Shown in pieces: positions 1 through 6,976 of a DNA stretch of 23,827 bases. Position numbers and translations under genes: made by a program. The notes under the pieces were generated by a model that saw nothing but the letters and a program-made list of their open reading frames with translations, did not search any database and was not told the origin of the DNA. The number at the start of each line of letters is the position of its first letter. Within the stretch, counting starts at the first letter, position 1. The DNA is from Pseudomonadota bacterium (GTDB lineage Bacteria > Pseudomonadota > Alphaproteobacteria > Rhizobiales > Xanthobacteraceae): contig JAEXYA010000063.1 in assembly GCA_023451825.1 (NCBI GenBank), forward strand, positions 1-23,827, read 5' to 3'.

Positions 1-48
1 GGGTTTCGCTCCGGCGCTGCCGCGCCTGCGCTCGACCCATCCTGCGCC
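1..48. repeat. Partial intergenic repeat (GGGTTTCGCTCC...CGACCCATCCTGCG type), cut by the window edge
   Basis: The first bases contain a gggtttcgctcc block and, about 20 bases later, a cgctcgacccatcctgcg block. The second resembles the outer arm cgctcaacccatcctacg of the complete palindrome at 6891-6970, so this is probably a diverged half of the same repeat family. From 49 to 212 I see no convincing gene: the short reading frames there lack a good ribosome binding site and resemble nothing I know. Confidence 0.45.
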
Positions 49-212
49 CACGCTGATGAGCATGGAAGACACACGACATCCTGCACAAGGGAGGCTCGCT
101 CAAGCCACCCTGCCGGATGTGTTTCACGATATGGGCGTTGTCGACTTCGCGTCCATCGGCCGTGCTGATCAAACAGTCACTGGCACATGGCCCCAAATCA
201 CGCCGTCTCGGA

Positions 213-413
213 TCAGACCTTCAGATTCTCGGCCGAGGTCTTGCCGCGGTTGGCGACTTCCTCGAACTCGATCGTCTGGCCTTCATTCAGGGACTGCAGG
301 CCAGCCTTCTGAACCGCAGAGATATGCACGAACACGTCCTTGCCACCGGCGGCCGGCTGGATGAAGCCATAGCCCTTGGTCGCGTTGAACCACTTCACAG
401 TACCCTTAGCCAT
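213..413 (-). CDS. cspA: Cold-shock domain protein (CspA family)
   Basis: This is a 66-residue single cold-shock domain protein, the normal size for the family. Cold-shock proteins bind single-stranded RNA and DNA in the cytoplasm and act as RNA chaperones that melt structure in mRNA. The fold signature is complete: MAKGTVKWFN at the start, RNP1-like KGYGFI at residues 13-18, RNP2-like VFVHI at 27-31, then the EGQTIEFE strand. The frame is open for 41 further codons upstream, but the family always begins at MAKGTVKWF, and a GGAGA motif lies about 9 bases before this ATG, so that start is chosen. The gene is monocistronic by layout. Such genomes carry several csp paralogues, and the sequence alone does not say whether this one is cold-inducible. 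Confidence 0.95.
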   Translation of the reverse strand: MAKGTVKWFNATKGYGFIQPAAGGKDVFVHISAVQKAGLQSLNEGQTIEFEEVANRGKTSAENLKV

Positions 414-451
414 CACACGTCGTCTCCGCGGGATCTCATGCCAGAACGAAT

Positions 452-473
452 GACCGGTCCCCGCCAACCGGTC
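452..473 (-). promoter_or_regulatory. Inverted repeat in the probable cold-shock mRNA leader
   Basis: gaccggt (452-458) and accggtc (467-473) form a perfect 7-bp stem with an 8-base loop, about 40 bases upstream of the cold-shock start codon and on its transcribed side. A second dyad, cgcgaa-t-ttcgcg, lies further upstream at 538-550. Leaders of cold-shock mRNAs are often structured, so the first could be an RNA hairpin and the second a protein site. Neither matches a motif I can name, and no promoter can be called confidently between 414 and 650. Confidence 0.25.
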
Positions 474-650
474 GATCCGACCCGCACAGCTTACGCGCGG
501 GTAGCGCAGCTTGACAGCACAAAGGGTAGGCGGCAATCGCGAATTTCGCGCTCACTTTGAAATCAGTCGCGTGCTTTGGTCGCGCCGCGGGGCGGTTTGA
601 CGCAGCGAAGGGGCGCATTGGTAGCTGTATCGCGCCATACTGCACTGCAC

Positions 651-677
651 GACAAAGCCCCGGCGGAACGCCGGGGC
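651..677 (-). terminator. Rho-independent terminator of the small secreted protein gene
   Basis: gccccggcg-gaa-cgccggggc (657-677) is a perfect 9-bp GC-rich stem with a 3-base loop. Read on the minus strand it is followed by TTTGTC. It begins 20 bases after the stop codon at 697, the expected position for an intrinsic terminator of that gene. Confidence 0.75.
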
Positions 678-696
678 CTGTCGGGATCATCTGCGC

Positions 697-936
697 TCAG
701 TAGCAGACATTGACCGTGCGCCAGCGCAGGCCGTAGGGCGTCATCACGCGGCGGGTGACGTAGCAGCCGGGGCCGATGCCGACATAGCCGACGCGGAAAC
801 CGTGGCCGTAATAGCCATGGTGATGACCGAAGTGGTGGTGATGTTTCCAGCCATGGGCAGAGGCCGCGGATGGCGTCAGCGCTGCCGCGCCGAGGGAAGC
901 TGCTGCGACGAAAGCGAGTGCGAGTTTGCGAAACAT
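697..936 (-). CDS. Small secreted histidine-rich protein, function unknown
   Basis: This 79-residue protein begins with a clear Sec signal peptide: MFRK, a hydrophobic stretch to about residue 20, and a probable cleavage site after ASA at 25-27. The mature part opens with a run very rich in His, Gly and Tyr (residues 28-48), followed by a short region with two cysteines (58 and 78) that could form one disulfide in the periplasm. An AAGGAG Shine-Dalgarno sequence 8 bases before the ATG fixes the start; the longer open frame upstream is ignored. A strong terminator follows, so this is a single-gene transcript. Similar short His/Gly-rich exported proteins are common in Bradyrhizobium relatives and carry no assigned function. 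The His clusters suggest transition-metal binding, but that is inference. Confidence 0.85.
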   Translation of the reverse strand: MFRKLALAFVAAASLGAAALTPSAASAHGWKHHHHFGHHHGYYGHGFRVGYVGIGPGCYVTRRVMTPYGLRWRTVNVCY

Positions 937-1050
937 GGTCTTACTCCTTGCACGATGCGCGATGCGCTGGTTGCGGGATCGGTGAAGTGATCCGTCACCA
1001 GTTCGACGCGGCCATGTCGGAGCGGGTTCGACGCGACGTTGCAGGAATTT

Positions 1051-1068
1051 TCTGAACACCTGTTCAGA
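1051..1068. promoter_or_regulatory. Perfect 18-bp dyad TCTGAACA-CC-TGTTCAGA
   Basis: The dyad overlaps the cyclase stop codon and lies 115 bp upstream of the small secreted protein's start. The 8-bp arms are perfect. It has no T-run on the minus strand (AAAATTCC follows), so it is a poor intrinsic terminator for the cyclase and could instead be an operator of TetR type for the downstream gene. No regulator gene lies beside it. Confidence 0.35.
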
Positions 1069-2800
1069 CAGGAAGCGCTGTGTCCTGAGGCGCCAGTGAT
1101 AGCAGCAGTTTGGTATCAGCGACCGCGCGGACTTTGATCGGTGCCGTACGACCGCGCACCGGCAGATCATGTGGCGGCAGCGTCCCGGCATCGAAGGCTG
1201 CGCTGATGAACACGTCTTCCGAAACGATGGCTGCGCAGGACAGGCTCTTGGTCATGTCCTGCAGGCGCGCCGCGACATTGACGGGATCGCCGAGTGCGGT
1301 GAACACCATGTTGTCGCGATAGCCGATATCGCCGACGATCACTTCGCCGCCGTGAATGCCGATGCCGAAGCGCAGCGGCTGTGGCAGGTCGTATTGCAAG
1401 GCTTGATTCAATTCGTCGATATTTTCCGCGATCTGCGCGGCGGCCTTCAGCGCCTGCCGGCATGCCGTTTGCGGATCGCAGTTCAAGCCGAACAATGCGA
1501 GCTCGCCATCGCCGATGAACTGGTTCGGCTTGCCGCCATGGGCGACCACGGCCTGCGAGACGGCGGCGAGGAAGCGGTTGACGATGAACACGGTGTCGTA
1601 AGGCAGCCGCTTCTCCGCCAGCATGGTGGAGCCGCGCATGTCGACGAACATGCAGACGAGATAACGCTCCTGTCCGATGCGCGCGGGATGCGTGGCATGG
1701 GCATTGGCGCTGGACATATGCGGCGCCAGCAATTGCACGAAGGCGAGATCGGCGATCGGATGCAGCTGGCAGGCGAGGCGGATGGCGGGATCGCCATCGG
1801 TGCCGAGCCGGCTCAGCACGAAGCTCTCGCGCGCCGATGGTTCGGGCAGCACCGTGAGATCGCTGGTGATGCGGATCCGGCAGGTGGAGCAGCGCGCCCG
1901 GCCGCCGCACACGCTCGCATGCGGCACCTTATGGCGCAGGCTGGCTTCGAGCACGCTGAGGCCGACCGGCACGCGCACGGTGCGCCCGTTGCCGTAAGCG
2001 AGACTGATCATGCCGACACGGCGTTCCAATACGATGCGGATGCCGCGGGCGGCGAGCACGAGCAGCAGCAATACGGCGTAGCCGATCAGGAGATTGTCGG
2101 TGATCGCTGCCAGCATCTCCTGTTGCGGCGGCGTGCCGACCTGGCCGGGCCCGAGATTGGCGGCCTGCCATTCCGGCGACGTGATGCGGGCGAACACAAC
2201 GCGCTGGCCCTGGAAGATGCCGAGCAGCGCCAGCGCCGGCAGCAGCACGGCAGCCGCGAGCAGCCACGGGGCGGCGCGCCGGAACCATGGCTTCAGCCGC
2301 AGCCAGAAATACAGGCCGATACAGCCATGGGTCCAGGCGACCAGCACGACGGTGTACATCGCCCACAGTCGCAGCGGCGAGGAAAACCAACTGGCCAGGA
2401 CCTGCGGATAGCTGCGGTCGATATCGTAGATGTTTTCGCCGAGCCGCACGGCCACCACATGGGCGACGATCAGCGCGGGGATGCTGAGGCCGAGCACGAG
2501 CTGCAGCGGCTCGACGGTCTTCCACTGGAATTGGCGGCGCTCATACAGCGCCCAGACGCCGAGCGAGGCGTGGATCAGCGCCGAGGTGTAGAAGGTGACG
2601 GCCACCGGAAAGAACTGCCAGATGCCCGCATGGATGACGACGCCGGCCTGCATCGCATCCAGCGAGATGTTGCCGAGCGCGTGATTGAGAAAATGGCTGA
2701 GCAGGTAGGTGAACAGCACGAGGCCGCAGGTCAGCCTGACCTGGCGCAGGCCAATGCCGCGGAGAGAAGAGGCGACGCGTGTTTGCGGAACTGTGGTCAT
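1064..2800 (-). CDS. Membrane class III adenylate cyclase with His-rich (putative diheme) anchor and [2Fe-2S] ferredoxin domain, CyaC-like
   Basis: 578 residues in three parts. Residues 20-255 hold about six membrane helices with histidines at 36, 40, 57, 77, 114 and 158, the pattern of a succinate-dehydrogenase-type cytochrome b anchor. Residues 263-355 form a ferredoxin domain with C298, C304, C307 and C344 (CX5CX2C...C). Residues 378-560 form a class III cyclase catalytic domain with metal-binding D387 (FVDMRGST) and D431 (FIGDGE), purine-selecting K424 and D505, and transition-state N508 and R512 (NVAARL). All catalytic residues are present, so it should make cAMP from ATP at the inner membrane. 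From memory, the described relative is Sinorhizobium CyaC, a cyclase with a quinone-responsive diheme anchor. Redox control of cAMP is the likely role. The start chosen is MTTVPQ; the 70 upstream codons look non-coding, although no strong ribosome binding site precedes this ATG. Confidence 0.88.
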   Translation of the reverse strand: MTTVPQTRVASSLRGIGLRQVRLTCGLVLFTYLLSHFLNHALGNISLDAMQAGVVIHAGIWQFFPVAVTFYTSALIHASLGVWALYERRQFQWKTVEPLQLVLGLSIPALIVAHVVAVRLGENIYDIDRSYPQVLASWFSSPLRLWAMYTVVLVAWTHGCIGLYFWLRLKPWFRRAAPWLLAAAVLLPALALLGIFQGQRVVFARITSPEWQAANLGPGQVGTPPQQEMLAAITDNLLIGYAVLLLLVLAARGIRIVLERRVGMISLAYGNGRTVRVPVGLSVLEASLRHKVPHASVCGGRARCSTCRIRITSDLTVLPEPSARESFVLSRLGTDGDPAIRLACQLHPIADLAFVQLLAPHMSSANAHATHPARIGQERYLVCMFVDMRGSTMLAEKRLPYDTVFIVNRFLAAVSQAVVAHGGKPNQFIGDGELALFGLNCDPQTACRQALKAAAQIAENIDELNQALQYDLPQPLRFGIGIHGGEVIVGDIGYRDNMVFTALGDPVNVAARLQDMTKSLSCAAIVSEDVFISAAFDAGTLPPHDLPVRGRTAPIKVRAVADTKLLLSLAPQDTALPV

Positions 2801-2851
2801 GGCACCGGTCTGATCATGCTCTAACGCGATCGCGACCGTTCGGGAAGGGTC

Positions 2852-2890
2852 ATGATACAAAACCGGGGCCGCCGGTGAAGCGGCCCCGGT
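2852..2890 (-). terminator. Rho-independent terminator of the chemoreceptor gene
   Basis: accggggccgc (2862-2872) pairs perfectly with gcggccccggt (2880-2890), an 11-bp GC-rich stem with a 7-base loop. On the minus strand the stem is followed by TTTGTATC. It begins 13 bases after the chemoreceptor stop codon and ends about 50 bases before the cyclase start, so the two genes are probably separate transcripts. Confidence 0.8.
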
Positions 2891-2903
2891 CACGGCGCGG
2901 AGA

Positions 2904-4997
2904 TCAGGCCGCGCGGATACTGTTGAGGAATGCGTCCACCTGGTCGCCGAGCTGGCGGGTGCGATCACCCAGCGCCTCGGCAGCCGATTTGACTTCGTTG
3001 GCCGCGGCACCCGTGGCGTCCGCGCCGGAAGTCACGCTGACGATATTATCCGACGCATCCTTCGTGCCCTGGGCCGCCTGCTGGGTGCTGCGGTTGATTT
3101 CGGCGGTCGCAGCCCCTTGCTCCTCGACTGCAGCAGCAATGGCGGTCGCCACTTCGCTGACCTCGCCGATGGTGCCGCCGATGCCCTGGATGGCTTCGAT
3201 CGCGTCATGGGCCACTTTCTGAACCGCGGCGATCTGCTGGGTGATCTCCTCGGTCGCCTTTGCCGTTTGCGTCGCCAGCGATTTGACTTCCGACGCCACG
3301 ACGGCAAATCCCTTGCCGGCCTCGCCCGCGCGCGCCGCCTCGATGGTGGCATTGAGCGCGAGGAGATTGGTCTGGCTGGCGATGTCGCTGATCAGCCCCA
3401 CCACTTCGCCGATCCGGCTGGCCGACACCGCGAGCCCTTGCACCGTATCGTCGGTCTGGCGGGCCTGTTCGACGGCGCGGCCGGCAATATCGGCGGCATG
3501 GGCGACCTGGCGGCTGATGCCGCCGATCGAGGTGCTGAGCTCTTCCGACGCCGCCGCGACGCTCTGCACATTGGTCGAGGCATCGCTCGACGCCTTGGCC
3601 GCGAGCCGGGCCTGCGTATTGGTCTCGCTCGAGATCTGCGACATTTCTTCCGACGTGGATTGCATCTGCCCGGAAGCATCGCGCAAGGCGGCGAGCGTTT
3701 CGCGCATCTGATGTTCGAAGGTGCCGATATGGCCTTCGACCGATTGCTGGCGTTGCACGGTGCGCGAATCCTGCATCCGCTGCTCGCTCTCGATCCGCTG
3801 CTTTTCGATCGCGTTCTGGCGGAAGGTGGCGAGCGCTTCGGCGAGCGCGCCGATTTCGTCCTTGCGTGCCGGCACCGCGAGATCGCTGGACAGATCGCCG
3901 CCGGCGACTTTCAGCATCGCGTCGCGGATCAGCCGGAGCGGGGTGATGACCCAGCGGCGCACCGCCACCATGCTCGCGACGGCGAAGACCAGCGCGCCGA
4001 CCAGCAACAGGATCTGCAGGAACATGGAGCGCTGCGCGCTGGCATAGCGCGCGCCGGCATGGTCCCGTGCCATGTCGAGGGTGCGATCGGCGACGGCGAC
4101 GAGATCGGCCTGACGCGGCGTGTTGAGTGGGCTCCACTGGCTCGCCGGCAGCTCGGCCTTGCCGCCGCTGAGCGTGGTCTCCACCAGCCGGTCGCGCAGA
4201 TCGACGAATGGCTTCTCGAAGGTGGCGGTGTCCGCAGCCTTCATCGCCGCAGTGAGTTGCGGCGACATGTCGAGGCCGATCAACGACGCCTGCAAGGCGT
4301 CCCATGCTGTTTCGATGCTGCCGATCAGCTTGTGATAGGCCTTCAGCGGATTGGCGGGCAGCTGATTGCCGGTCAGGGTGTTGGTCGTCATCAAGCCGGC
4401 TTCGCCGACCTTGAGCCGGACCAGCCACGCCATCTGCTTGACCGTCAGCAACTGGTCGATCACGGCATCCTTATGCTTGATCGCGGCGGCGAGCTTGATG
4501 GACATCTTGTCGAGCGTAACAAGCATGACCGCCGTGACGTCGAGATATTCCTTGAGCAGTGCGGGACGCCGCTGCGGCTTGGTCATGGCCATCTGCTGCC
4601 ATGTTTCCTTTTCGAGCGCGGACATCTTGTCGAACAGCGACGTCAATTCGCTGAGCATGCCGTCCTTGCGCGCTGCCTCGATGTCCGGCAGCGTCTCCAG
4701 CGCGCCGCGCAATGCGCCCATCTGCCTGTCGCGGAAGCCCTTGAAATAGGCGATGTCGTTACCGGCCACAGCGCCTTCCGCATTCATGGCCCGCGTGGTG
4801 TTGGAGCGATCCGTCCGCAGATTATGCATGGCGGTGAACATGTGTCCGGATGCCGTCGCAACCAGGGATACTTGCTTGGCCACTGTCTGCCGGTTGAACG
4901 AGTCCCACGCATTGATGCCAAGAAAAATCACGACACAGCTGGCCATGATGGCCACGACCGAGGTCAGCAGGCCTGTTACGGAAAGACTCTTGAACAT
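2904..4997 (-). CDS. Methyl-accepting chemotaxis protein with HAMP domain
   Basis: A 697-residue transmembrane chemoreceptor. One membrane helix lies at residues 7-28. A long, mostly helical periplasmic sensor follows (about 30-322; its size suits a helical-bundle ligand domain), then a second helix at 325-347, HAMP at 348-400 and a cytoplasmic signalling coiled coil at 420-690. The conserved hairpin tip that contacts CheA and CheW is intact (SQTNLLALNATIEAARAG, residues 541-558). The ligand cannot be read from the sequence. No CheR-tethering pentapeptide is seen at the C-terminus (it ends FLNSIRAA), so methylation would rely on other receptors or on untethered CheR. Two ATGs are adjacent; the second (4997) is chosen because AGAGG lies 5 bases before it but only 2 before the first. 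No che genes are nearby, so this is an orphan receptor. Confidence 0.93.
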   Translation of the reverse strand: MFKSLSVTGLLTSVVAIMASCVVIFLGINAWDSFNRQTVAKQVSLVATASGHMFTAMHNLRTDRSNTTRAMNAEGAVAGNDIAYFKGFRDRQMGALRGALETLPDIEAARKDGMLSELTSLFDKMSALEKETWQQMAMTKPQRRPALLKEYLDVTAVMLVTLDKMSIKLAAAIKHKDAVIDQLLTVKQMAWLVRLKVGEAGLMTTNTLTGNQLPANPLKAYHKLIGSIETAWDALQASLIGLDMSPQLTAAMKAADTATFEKPFVDLRDRLVETTLSGGKAELPASQWSPLNTPRQADLVAVADRTLDMARDHAGARYASAQRSMFLQILLLVGALVFAVASMVAVRRWVITPLRLIRDAMLKVAGGDLSSDLAVPARKDEIGALAEALATFRQNAIEKQRIESEQRMQDSRTVQRQQSVEGHIGTFEHQMRETLAALRDASGQMQSTSEEMSQISSETNTQARLAAKASSDASTNVQSVAAASEELSTSIGGISRQVAHAADIAGRAVEQARQTDDTVQGLAVSASRIGEVVGLISDIASQTNLLALNATIEAARAGEAGKGFAVVASEVKSLATQTAKATEEITQQIAAVQKVAHDAIEAIQGIGGTIGEVSEVATAIAAAVEEQGAATAEINRSTQQAAQGTKDASDNIVSVTSGADATGAAANEVKSAAEALGDRTRQLGDQVDAFLNSIRAA

Positions 4998-5302
4998 CAT
5001 AACCTCTAAAATCTGCGTGCAAGTACACGCCACTGCGAAATCGAGATGTCTCGGCGGCGCGGAGCCTCAAGACGAGCAAAGATTCATTGCGGGCGAGAAA
5101 GCCCGTGAGCGGAGTAACAATGGATTTATGATTGTTGGTTGGAACCAATGGTAACGGCGAAAAATTATCGGGGCCTTACCACCGGGCTCGCCCGCAGCTG
5201 GCAATTCGTGATATCGCGGCTGCCAGCGTCGCATCCAAGCTGGCGCTCCTGGTCCGGCGGACAGGCCGATCATCCGGCAACCTGCCTGCAAGCAATGAAC
5301 GA
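4998..5302. other. Divergent intergenic region between chemoreceptor and glycosyltransferase
   Basis: About 300 bases with no convincing gene. It should hold the promoters of both flanking genes. A 14-bp dyad, ttggtt-gg-aaccaa, lies at 5135-5148 in a locally AT-richer stretch (5119-5166) and is a candidate regulator site. The frame of the glycosyltransferase stays open upstream to about 5132, but that part is arginine-rich, low in hydrophobic residues and unlike the family, so it is treated as untranslated. Confidence 0.4.
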
Positions 5303-6901
5303 ATGACAAGGTCCCCGGCAATACAATCTCACGCGACGTCCGCCCGCTTGCCACAGCGTCAGCTGGTCGGCCTGGGCGCCATTCTGCTCGCCTTGCTGTC
5401 GATGCGCCTGCTCTATGCCGGCCTGTTCGAGCTGCGCACCGACGAGGCCTATTACTGGACCTGGTCGAAGGAGAGCGTGCTGTCCTTCCTCGATCATCCG
5501 CCGATGATCGCCTGGTTCATCCGCTTCGGCACCGCGATTTTTGGCGATACGGCCTTCGGCGCCCGTGTCCCCGGCATTGTCGCGCTGTCGGTCACGCAAT
5601 TGCTGCTGGTCGATATCGTTCGCCGCGTCACGCATGATGCGCGGGCGATGGTCGTGACGGTGCTGATGACCGAGGCGGCGCTCTACTACGGACTGCTGAT
5701 GGTCAAGATCGCGCCGGATGTGGCGATGATTCCGTTTGCCACGGCGATGCTGTGGTCGCTGGTGCGCCTCGCAGAAAGTCATGATGGTCGCTGGTGGCTG
5801 GCCGCCGGTTGTTTCGGCGGGCTCGCATTGCTGTCGAAGCTCACCGTGGTGCTCACCGTGCCGGCCATCCTCGTCTTCATGCTGCTGCCGGATTGGCGCT
5901 TGCGCTGGCTGAAGAGCCCGTATCCGTGGCTTGCCGTTTTGATTGCGCTTGCGGTGTCGTCGCCGGTGACGATCTGGAATGCGACGCATGACTGGGCGTC
6001 ATTCAAATTCCAGTTCGTGCGTGTGACCGCGCCGCATGACTTGTCGCTCAGCACGTTTGGCGAATTCCTCGGCCTGCAATTCGCGCAGGTCGGCTTCGTG
6101 CTGTTTCCGGTGCTGGTCTCGGCCTGTGTGCTGACATTGTGGCGTGGTGCCCGCCAGCGCGATCCCGTCTCGCTGCTGCTGTCGCTGAGCGTGCTGGTGC
6201 CGTTCGCGTATTTCCTGTGGCGGTCGTTGACGCTGCGCGTCGGCGATACCTGGCCGATGTTCATGTGGCCGCCCGCCATCGCGGTGGCCGCGATCAATGT
6301 CACGCGTCTTGCGGAAGACGGCTGGTCCGCGTCGACGGTGCGCGCCGGTCATCGCTGGATCACGACATCGATCGTTGTCGGCATACCGTTTGTCGTGCTG
6401 GCTTTCCTTTATTCGGTTGCCGCGCCGTGGAATCTGCTCGGCCGCAACGATCCGATCGGCACCGAGGCCGGCTACGACCAGCTCGCCGAACGCGCCGTAC
6501 AGGAGATGCAGGCGACGGGCGCCACCTGGATCGCGACGACGAATTACCGTGTCTATGCGATGCTGCGCTGGCATCTGAAGGACAGCGTGCCGGTGATCCA
6601 GGTCAACGAGCGCTCGCGTTTCATTGGTTTTCGCGACCCCGGCATGGATCGGGTCAAGGGCAAGCCTGGCCTTTATATCGCCCAGCCGGACGGCGATGAA
6701 CGCGCGCTGCTGGTGAACGCCGGCGCGAAGCTGGAGCCGCTGGCCCAACTCAACACCATGTGGCGCGGCACGCCGATGCGGTCTTTCCAGATCGATAAGC
6801 TCACCGGATGGACGCCGGAACTGAACCCCGCGCCCGACACGCCGTTCTACCGCCCGCCGGCTTTGGCGGAGTTGCTTGCGCCCAACCGTCGGATGGGTTG
6901 A
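5303..6901 (+). CDS. Membrane glycosyltransferase family 39 (ArnT/PMT-like)
   Basis: 532 residues with about ten to twelve hydrophobic membrane segments between 20 and 370, and a soluble C-terminal part from about 385. The first periplasmic loop carries the GT39-type motif: ELRTDEAYYWTWSKE (residues 43-57), with acidic D47-E48, then DHPPMIAW (64-71). Enzymes of this family transfer a sugar from a polyprenyl-phosphate donor to lipid A, protein or another envelope acceptor on the periplasmic face. The acceptor here is unknown. The start at 5303 places a short basic tail before the first helix, but its ribosome binding site is weak and a nearby alternative start is possible. The last codons and the TGA stop lie inside an intergenic repeat (see 6891-6970), so the native C-terminus may have been altered. 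It stands alone, without arn or pmr genes beside it. Confidence 0.85.
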   Translation: MTRSPAIQSHATSARLPQRQLVGLGAILLALLSMRLLYAGLFELRTDEAYYWTWSKESVLSFLDHPPMIAWFIRFGTAIFGDTAFGARVPGIVALSVTQLLLVDIVRRVTHDARAMVVTVLMTEAALYYGLLMVKIAPDVAMIPFATAMLWSLVRLAESHDGRWWLAAGCFGGLALLSKLTVVLTVPAILVFMLLPDWRLRWLKSPYPWLAVLIALAVSSPVTIWNATHDWASFKFQFVRVTAPHDLSLSTFGEFLGLQFAQVGFVLFPVLVSACVLTLWRGARQRDPVSLLLSLSVLVPFAYFLWRSLTLRVGDTWPMFMWPPAIAVAAINVTRLAEDGWSASTVRAGHRWITTSIVVGIPFVVLAFLYSVAAPWNLLGRNDPIGTEAGYDQLAERAVQEMQATGATWIATTNYRVYAMLRWHLKDSVPVIQVNERSRFIGFRDPGMDRVKGKPGLYIAQPDGDERALLVNAGAKLEPLAQLNTMWRGTPMRSFQIDKLTGWTPELNPAPDTPFYRPPALAELLAPNRRMG

Positions 6902-6970
6902 GCGAAGCGACAACCCATCACCACCAGCGCCCGGCCGTGATGGGTTGTCGCGAAGACGCTCAACCCATCC
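6891..6970. repeat. 80-bp nested intergenic palindrome (GGATGGGTTGAGCG family)
   Basis: The outer arms ggatgggttgagcg and cgctcaacccatcc are perfect inverted repeats. The inner arms cgacaacccatcac and gtgatgggttgtcg form a second perfect pair around a GC-rich centre. The element lies between the convergent ends of the glycosyltransferase and ycjF, overlaps the last 11 bases of the former and ends 6 bases from the stop of the latter. It could act as a bidirectional transcription terminator. I recognise this as a family scattered through Bradyrhizobium-type genomes. Confidence 0.85.
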
Positions 6971-6976
6971 TACGAA

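Noticed and set aside
1051..1068. LexA/SOS box reading of the GAAC-N4-GTTC dyad
   Set aside because: That spacing is the Gram-positive form; alphaproteobacterial LexA sites use GTTC-N7-GTTC. Neither neighbouring gene is an SOS gene.
1169..2824. A 551-codon open frame on the plus strand opposite the cyclase
   Set aside because: It lies fully antisense to a gene with clear domains. The protein is rich in Asp, His, Arg and Gln with no family features, the usual antisense shadow in GC-rich DNA.
3117..5009. A 630-codon open frame on the plus strand opposite the chemoreceptor
   Set aside because: It is antisense to a fully recognisable receptor, has low-complexity composition and no ribosome site.
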